NCBI GenBank assembly: GCA_016806645.1
Contig: JACSYO010000506.1
Span: forward strand, 2,578,501-2,642,500
DNA length: 64,000 nucleotides
Direction of reading: 5' to 3'
Source of the DNA: Ophiodon elongatus
Taxonomy: Eukaryota; Chordata; Actinopteri; Perciformes; Hexagrammidae
The notes under the pieces: model-generated
What the model was told of the DNA's origin: nothing
The model's input: only the letters and a program-made list of their open reading frames with translations
Databases searched by the model: none
Translations under genes and position numbers: made by a program
Part shown: in pieces, positions 58,655 through 64,000 of the stretch
Layout of the letters: the number at the start of each line of letters is the position of its first letter
How positions within the stretch are numbered: the first letter of the stretch is position 1

Positions 58655-59430
58655 AAAATACCCTTCAAGTGAAAGTACTTAAGTCAAACTCCTATCAAAT
58701 ATTCACACCAGTGAAATATAATAAGATGAAAAGTAAAAGCACATGTTCTGTATGAAAATGGCCTTTGAGTGGTCTATCATTATACATCACATTAAGGTTG
58801 TTAGTACTGATGGATCATTGTGTAAGTAGCATTTTACTGTTGAAGCTGGTGGAGGTAGTTTAAACCACTTCATGTACAGTCCAGTGGTTCCAGAAGTAGG
58901 GGACGGGCCCCCTTCAAAGGGCCATACGTAAATTGTAGAGGACGTTAGATGATTTTGACATCTAATGTACCAAAAAAATACCAAAAAAAAACAAGTTCTC
59001 CTGCAAAAATGTGCATGATCTTTTTGGGCTTTTCTCTAATCTTTGCTTTTTTATAACTATACCTCTTAGAGCCTCAACCATTAATTTAAATAAAACCTCC
59101 GCATCAAGATAAACAGCTGTAGGCACCACTTCTCCAGTTGGGTGCCATTGAACTATTGCATAAGATAAGGGAGTATTATCTATACATCAACTGTTAAATC
59201 TTTTCTTTTGGTAATATTATGACTTATTATTACATGTTTTTCTTTTTAAATATGAAAGTAACTATTGCTATAAAACGGTGGAGTGGAGTAAAAAGCCCAA
59301 TATGTAGTGGTGCAGAAGTATAAAGTAGCAGACTATGAAAATACTCAAGTAAAGTACACAAATATTAAAACTGTACACAAGTACAGTACTTGAGTAAATG
59401 CACTTAATTGCTTTCCATCACTGGAAGGCC
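58655..59430 (-). mobile_element. Teleost interspersed element with AGTACTTGAGTAAATG end
   Basis: The right end carries AAATACTCAAGTAAAGTACA, then ACAGTACTTGAGTAAATGCA and CTTTCCATCACTGG. The left part has AAGTGAAAGTACTTAAGTC. This order is that of a high-copy non-coding teleost element, here in reverse. No protein frame. Confidence 0.6.
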
Positions 59431-60143
59431 ACACTGCTGTAAATCTGATGGAAACACGAGAGGAAAGGCTATCAAGCTCTTCAGTCTCCATGTTGTCAGC
59501 AGTTCAGATTAGCTGTCACATCGCTGAGGGAGAAACAGCTGAAGATTGGAGTGGGTGATTTCATCTGAATAATTTCATGCTTTGACTGGCAGAGCTCAAT
59601 GCTCACCGTCCCAAGACTTTGACGTCAGAGGAAGATAGACTGGGCAAAAATAAAGACCCAGGTGCAGTTTAATACATGAATACAATTATCTGCCCTTTGG
59701 GGGAAAAAAAAAACCCATCAAATGAAAATTAATTCACATTTCCACTGAAGAAATTCCACTCATTTTCTTTTTCGAGTAGACAAAAAGACAATCTTTATTT
59801 GTGTGTTTCTCTCCTTGCTCTGACTTCTGTGTTTACTTTTGACTGACTGACTTTAATGACTGAGGTCAGCTCCCACAAAAAAACACCACAAACAGAAAAG
59901 GAGACAAACTCATACATGACGCTCAGACCTGGAGGCATCCTACCACTACCAACCATGGATCACAAACCAGAGAAGAAGAACGATAGAAGGACAGCATCAG
60001 TGGAATAGAAGAAGAGAAAACACATTTTTTTAATCTTCCACAGGCTATACCCCATCACTGCATCCCACACAGGAGTAATTAACAGTGATTTTAAATGCTA
60101 CAAAAATAAGATGAAACAGGGAAGGAAGTGCTTCCCCTTGTTT

Positions 60144-60499
60144 GTGTTTTCTTGTGTGTGTGTGTGTGTGTGTGTCTTTGTACATGTGTGTATGTGCATG
60201 CCATGTCTTTGTAAATGTCTAGATCTGCATGTGCTTTTCTACATATGTCTGTATGTGTGTGTGTTTTTATCTGTACACTGGTCGTAATGTGTGTATGTAT
60301 GTATGTATGTATGTATGTATGTGTGTGTTCACAGTGCTTACTCATTAGGTTCACTTCCCAACATTAAAGAAGTCTCCGTCCCATGATACACACAAAACTC
60401 TCTCTCCCTCCTCTGCTCCCTCCCTTTTTGCGCTGTTCCCTTTATAGTCATGTCCATGAATGCTCCCAAAATCTCAGAGGAACCGTCCCGTTATCAAAG

Positions 60500-60564
<65 letters not shown>

Positions 60565-60640
60565 ATGAGTGTGTGTGTGTGCATGTATATGTTTGTGTGT
60601 GCATGCGCCTGTGTGTTTTCGTGATGCTACCACACACACA
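60144..60640 (+). repeat. Cluster of TG and GTAT microsatellites
   Basis: (TG)n at about 60152-60175, (GTAT)n at 60293-60320, and (TG)n of about 31 units at 60502-60563, followed by interrupted TG/CATG repeats to about 60620. Confidence 0.9.
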
Positions 60641-61578
60641 CCTCGCCTCATTTGCCACAGTCTATACGCTTCCCTTATTGGTTTAACTCGCAGACCCAGG
60701 ACCAGTTTCAGTCAGTATTTATGTCCATTGTGATCTGGCCTGGGCTCTGAGGGCTGATTTCCAGTCAGTTTCACCCTGTGGGTCCATTTATCTCCCGGCC
60801 CAAGCTAATCCATCAACGACCGAAAGCCAGACAGGAGAAACAGTGTGAGGAGAGAGGCTGCATTTTTTCCTTTTGATGTCTGAAAAAAAAAAAGTCTCAG
60901 GGAGAGCAAGAGAGCGGTAGCAGGGTGTTTCTGATTTTCCCCATGAAAAAATATATCATCATTACAAACGAGATTGATCTGAAGGTTTCACAGTGGTCAT
61001 GCAACTTGAGTGTCGCCTCCTTTTGTCACCTGTCCTCCGTTCATCGTTACTTCGCTCTCCTCCTGCCCCCCCGCACCCGCCATCCCTCCAAAATCCCCGA
61101 CCCGTTCAACCTCGCCAGTCCTCGAGAAGGTACTGTAAGTGACCACAGTCATAATAATACAGAAAAACAAAGAGGTGGGTGACCAGTGGTACATTCATAC
61201 ATGAGAAAGTCATGGTTCCAAAAGTCACCCGACCCAGTCGACATTAGACAGTGCTGAAGACGCCTGTGCTGGCCAGGCTGTGATAAATGCTTTGTTTAGA
61301 AACACGAATAAGACAGAACACATCCCACCTGAAAATATACACCTCACCCAACCCACCCAGAATACCCCCCTACACACACCCCACCCTCCCACTGAAACAG
61401 CCTATGATTATACTTGTCATTAGAATGTGATATCTTAGCTTCTCATAAAAAACAAAAAAACAAAAACAAAAACAAAAAAAAAAATCAAACTGTAGGATTT
61501 TTATATCACATTGCTGTGAATCTACACTGTGTCTGAAAATATCAACACATATAACATTACATTTCCCATACAGTCGTA

Positions 61579-62270
61579 TTTATTTTAAATCTGTGCCCGC
61601 ATTGTTTTCCTTTTCTTTTCTGCACCGGCGGGTCACTTTTCTCCTCTCCTTCTCTACGTATGCTCTTATTCTTGTTGCAGTTGGAACTGGTCCAGGTAGT
61701 ATAGAATTCCAATTACAATGCAAGCTTGGCCACTTCCAATTCTTGGTTTGACGATGGGATAGCAATGTGAGAAAAATCCAATTTTTGTGCATCCAGGCCT
61801 ATCGCTTAATGCATCCTGCCGTGATTGGATGATAGGAATTGCACTGGAACGACAAGTTTAATCATAGCCGCGGCTACATCTACCCCATCAGTGGCCAAGA
61901 GTCAATAGACAAATCAAAAGGACCCCCTGATATGAGTGCAGAGACATTTCCCTTGTGTTTTTCAGCTGCATCAGAGATGAAGCGCAGCTTCCCAGGCAGC
62001 TCAAGACCCAACCCTCTCAGCCAGTCCGGGGAGCAGTGTCCGTTACTGGGCCATGGAGGGGGCTGGCAGTGGGGGTGGTTGGTGGTCGTATAGAGGTGGA
62101 GGTGGGAGAGAGAGGGGTGGTTGGGGAGGGGGACGGGGACGGGGATGAGGACGGGGAAGGGGACGGGGGGACGGAGACAGAGGGCTTCCCTGAGGGGTGG
62201 TGGATTTAGAGGGACAGCCAGCCCAGCCCAGCGACCCTGGGTGGGAGCTCCAGGAGGAGGGGGAGAGGGT
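61579..62270 (-). other. Presumed 3' UTR of the ephrin-A gene
   Basis: Follows the stop codon at 62271-62273. A candidate poly(A) signal (AATAAA on the coding strand) lies at 61579-61584. The part next to the stop is GC-rich, with GGGGAC repeats on the + strand at about 62122-62180, unlike the AT-rich remainder. The long proline-rich frame here is a compositional by-product. Confidence 0.5.
62122..62180. repeat. GGGGAC-type minisatellite
   Basis: Repeated GGGGAC/GGGGAA units on the + strand. The transcript of the neighbouring ephrin-A gene would carry the C-rich complement. G-quadruplex-capable on the + strand. Confidence 0.8.
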
Positions 62271-62739
62271 TCACAGCCAGGAGAAGAGTCCCAGGAGCAG
62301 TGAGGCCAGAACAGCAAACAGGACCATGGACCCTGGCCTCCAGCATGGACCTCCATCAGTCAGGAAGGGCTCTGGTGAATCATATCCCGACCCATCTGAA
62401 ACAGAAAGAAGAGAGAAACGACAAAACATCTGAACTGAGAGGGACACACAGACAGACACAAAGACAAAGACAGTCTAAAACAGACTGAATGAAGGAGGGA
62501 GAGGATGTATGTAAAGAAGAAGGGTAGACAAGTGGAACTATCACCAGGGAAAGAAATGTGGAAAGTGAGCGACAAACCACAAAACTCTCACAATTCAAGA
62601 GCCAAGGAAAGGCAGAGAGAAGACGAGGGATGAGGAGAGGAAAGAGGGAGGAGGAGAAGACGACAGCAACTGAGCTCTGCAGGGGGTTTAACCAACCTAA
62701 TTACAGTTTAATCACAGAGACTCAGAATCTGGAGCAGCT

Positions 62740-62789
<50 letters not shown>

Positions 62790-64000
62790 GACACTCACAC
62801 ACATGTGCAACCGCTCACAGCTCACTCTAGTGACAGTATTTCACAGACGAGATGGAAGTTGCAATGTCAGACAGATTACTTTAAGAGCAGAAAAAAGCAG
62901 ATCTCAACGAAGAGCCGCAGCAATGACAGAATAAAAGAACGTATGTTGTTTCAGTAATTATGGAGGAGGAGAGAATTTCCTTCCCCCTTAGCGATAGATG
63001 GAATGATCTGAGTCTGGAAAGCTGCGAAGGCCGACTCTCATCCTTTTACGAAGATCTTCAAAGCCGTGTCATTATCTAGGGAGACTTGTTACTACCCAGG
63101 TTTGATTCTTTAGTCAGGCTTAGCCTGAAAACTCATGAGGTGGAATCCGCCTTTGAAAAGACGTACAGGTAGATTTTCAAGACAACGCAAGTGTAGCGCA
63201 ATGGCTGCCATAATCTGCTCCCCATGTATGTCGACTTTCTGTTGAGCTATTTTTCAAAAGGCACAATCACATACTTGTGTGAGCACTGCATCCCTTCTAC
63301 GCCAATCTATGAGGGACATATTTTCAAAAGCGTATATATCTTATCAGGTTGCGTGCCGTTTAAAAGAAGAAAAAAAAAAAGAAAGACTCGGTATTATGTG
63401 GCGAGCAAGTCACGCTTCATCATTTACCACAAGGCTGATGCATAAGGGGAATTTTATTAAGAAATACAAAGTGTCTATTATTAGATTAGACTTCTAGCGT
63501 ATGCGATGGGTTTATTATTAGATTGCTCTCTTGTTTCTTATGAACAAATCCAGCCAGTAGAGTGATGTGGAGGCTCGGTAACATTTTTAGAGAGCACTTT
63601 CAGCCGGCTCTGTTCTCTTTCTACAAGGACAGAAGGTCTCCCTCACACCCAGTGTGATGTGATGTGATCTGATGTGAAGTGCGTATGCCACTTTGTGCCT
63701 GCGTGCATGCGCCTGCGTGCATGCGCCTGCGCACACTTGTGTGAACTTGTATGTGTGAATGTGTCAGAATGTGTGTGTGTGTGAGTAAAGGTGTTAAAGT
63801 GTTGCCTGGCTGGTCTGTGAATCAGAGCAGAGAGTGTTGCCGGGGCATTCTATCAGACCTCTTATTCCCCACTAATTTTTACTTTGATAGCCAATCTGGA
63901 CCTTTGTGCGCGTGTGTGTGTGTGTGTGGTAATGCGTGTGTGCGAGTGTGTAGTTAGAGCGTGACTTACCTGGAGGTCTGACATACACCTTCAGCTTTAG
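62271..64000 (-). CDS. efna2: Ephrin-A family ligand, ephrin-A2-like (partial, C-terminal end)
   Basis: GPI-anchored ligand of Eph receptor tyrosine kinases, acting in contact-dependent repulsion such as axon guidance. Two exons are visible: 64000-63970 (continuing beyond the window) and 62395-62271. The junction is CCA G|AT with GTAAGT and TTTCAG splice sites. The first gives LKLKVYVRPP, the last strand of the receptor-binding domain. The second gives DGSGYDSPEPFLTDGGPCWR, then a hydrophobic tail MVLFAVLASLLLGLFSWL, and TGA. That tail is a GPI-attachment signal, with the cleavage site probably in DGGPC. Ephrin-A2 shares VYVRP and a Y..PEP.FT motif, whereas A1, A3 and A5 fit less well. Which teleost paralogue this is cannot be told. 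Confidence 0.85.
62396..63969 (-). other. Last intron of the ephrin-A gene
   Basis: No exon was recognised. Contains a (CA)n microsatellite at 62742-62787, CATGCGCCTGCG-type minisatellite units at about 63705-63735, and a (TG)n run at about 63909-63929. Confidence 0.65.
62742..62787 (+). repeat. (CA)n microsatellite
   Basis: About 22 uninterrupted CA units in the last intron of the ephrin-A gene. Confidence 0.98.

Larger units (their letters stand above)
56421..61578. other. Intergenic region between snap23 and the ephrin-A gene
   Basis: No gene was recognised on either strand. It contains C-tracts (56745-56766 and 56982-56995), GA-rich stretches near 57390-57480 and 57600-57720, an interspersed element (58655-59430) and several TG-type microsatellites from 60144 to 60640. 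Confidence 0.55.

Noticed and set aside
60144..60640. Possible CRISPR-like or satellite array
   Set aside because: Only simple TG and GTAT repeats with no spacers.
61880..62356. 158-residue Pro-rich frame on the - strand
   Set aside because: It overlaps the ephrin-A last exon in another frame and continues into the GC-rich 3' UTR. No homology recognised.

Overview
The window is nuclear genomic DNA of a ray-finned (probably percomorph) fish. It has compact introns, teleost-type short interspersed elements and abundant (CA/TG)n microsatellites. It carries parts or all of three vertebrate genes, and every coding call rests on exon-by-exon translation with matching splice sites. I see no CRISPR array, prokaryotic operon, viral gene or rRNA, and I recognised no tRNA.

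Region 1 (about 2.0-40.6 kb, + strand) is a beta-spectrin gene. I read 36 coding exons in one continuous frame from an ATG at 2244 to the TGA at 37798-37800, giving 2,501 predicted residues. The order is a Ser/Arg-rich N-terminal extension, two calponin-homology (actin-binding) domains, 17 spectrin repeats (the last partial), a variable linker and a C-terminal PH domain. The sequence resembles vertebrate beta-I spectrin (SPTB) most closely, in the long PH-domain form. A 3' UTR of roughly 2.5 kb follows and contains a MITE-like insertion.

Region 2 (about 41-56.4 kb, - strand) is snap23, a Qbc-SNARE of 215 residues with seven coding exons. The palmitoylation cysteine cluster and both ionic-layer glutamines are present. 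A non-coding first exon with a CpG-containing promoter lies near 56.3-56.4 kb. snap23 and sptb are tail to tail, with poly(A) signals for both strands interleaved at 40.3-42.3 kb.

Region 3 (about 56.4-64 kb) is mostly intergenic. Its right edge holds the last two coding exons (- strand) of an ephrin-A gene, best matching ephrin-A2, with a GPI-anchor tail. The 5' part of that gene lies beyond the window.

The proteins act in unrelated processes: membrane skeleton, membrane fusion, and Eph-receptor signalling. The grouping therefore looks like chromosomal neighbourhood, not a functional cluster. Introns and intergenic DNA contain at least five interspersed-element families, a foldback-like inverted minisatellite element, a near-perfect 37-bp-arm hairpin and a CpG-rich intronic island. 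These are the less explained parts of the window. I found no convincing undescribed biological system.
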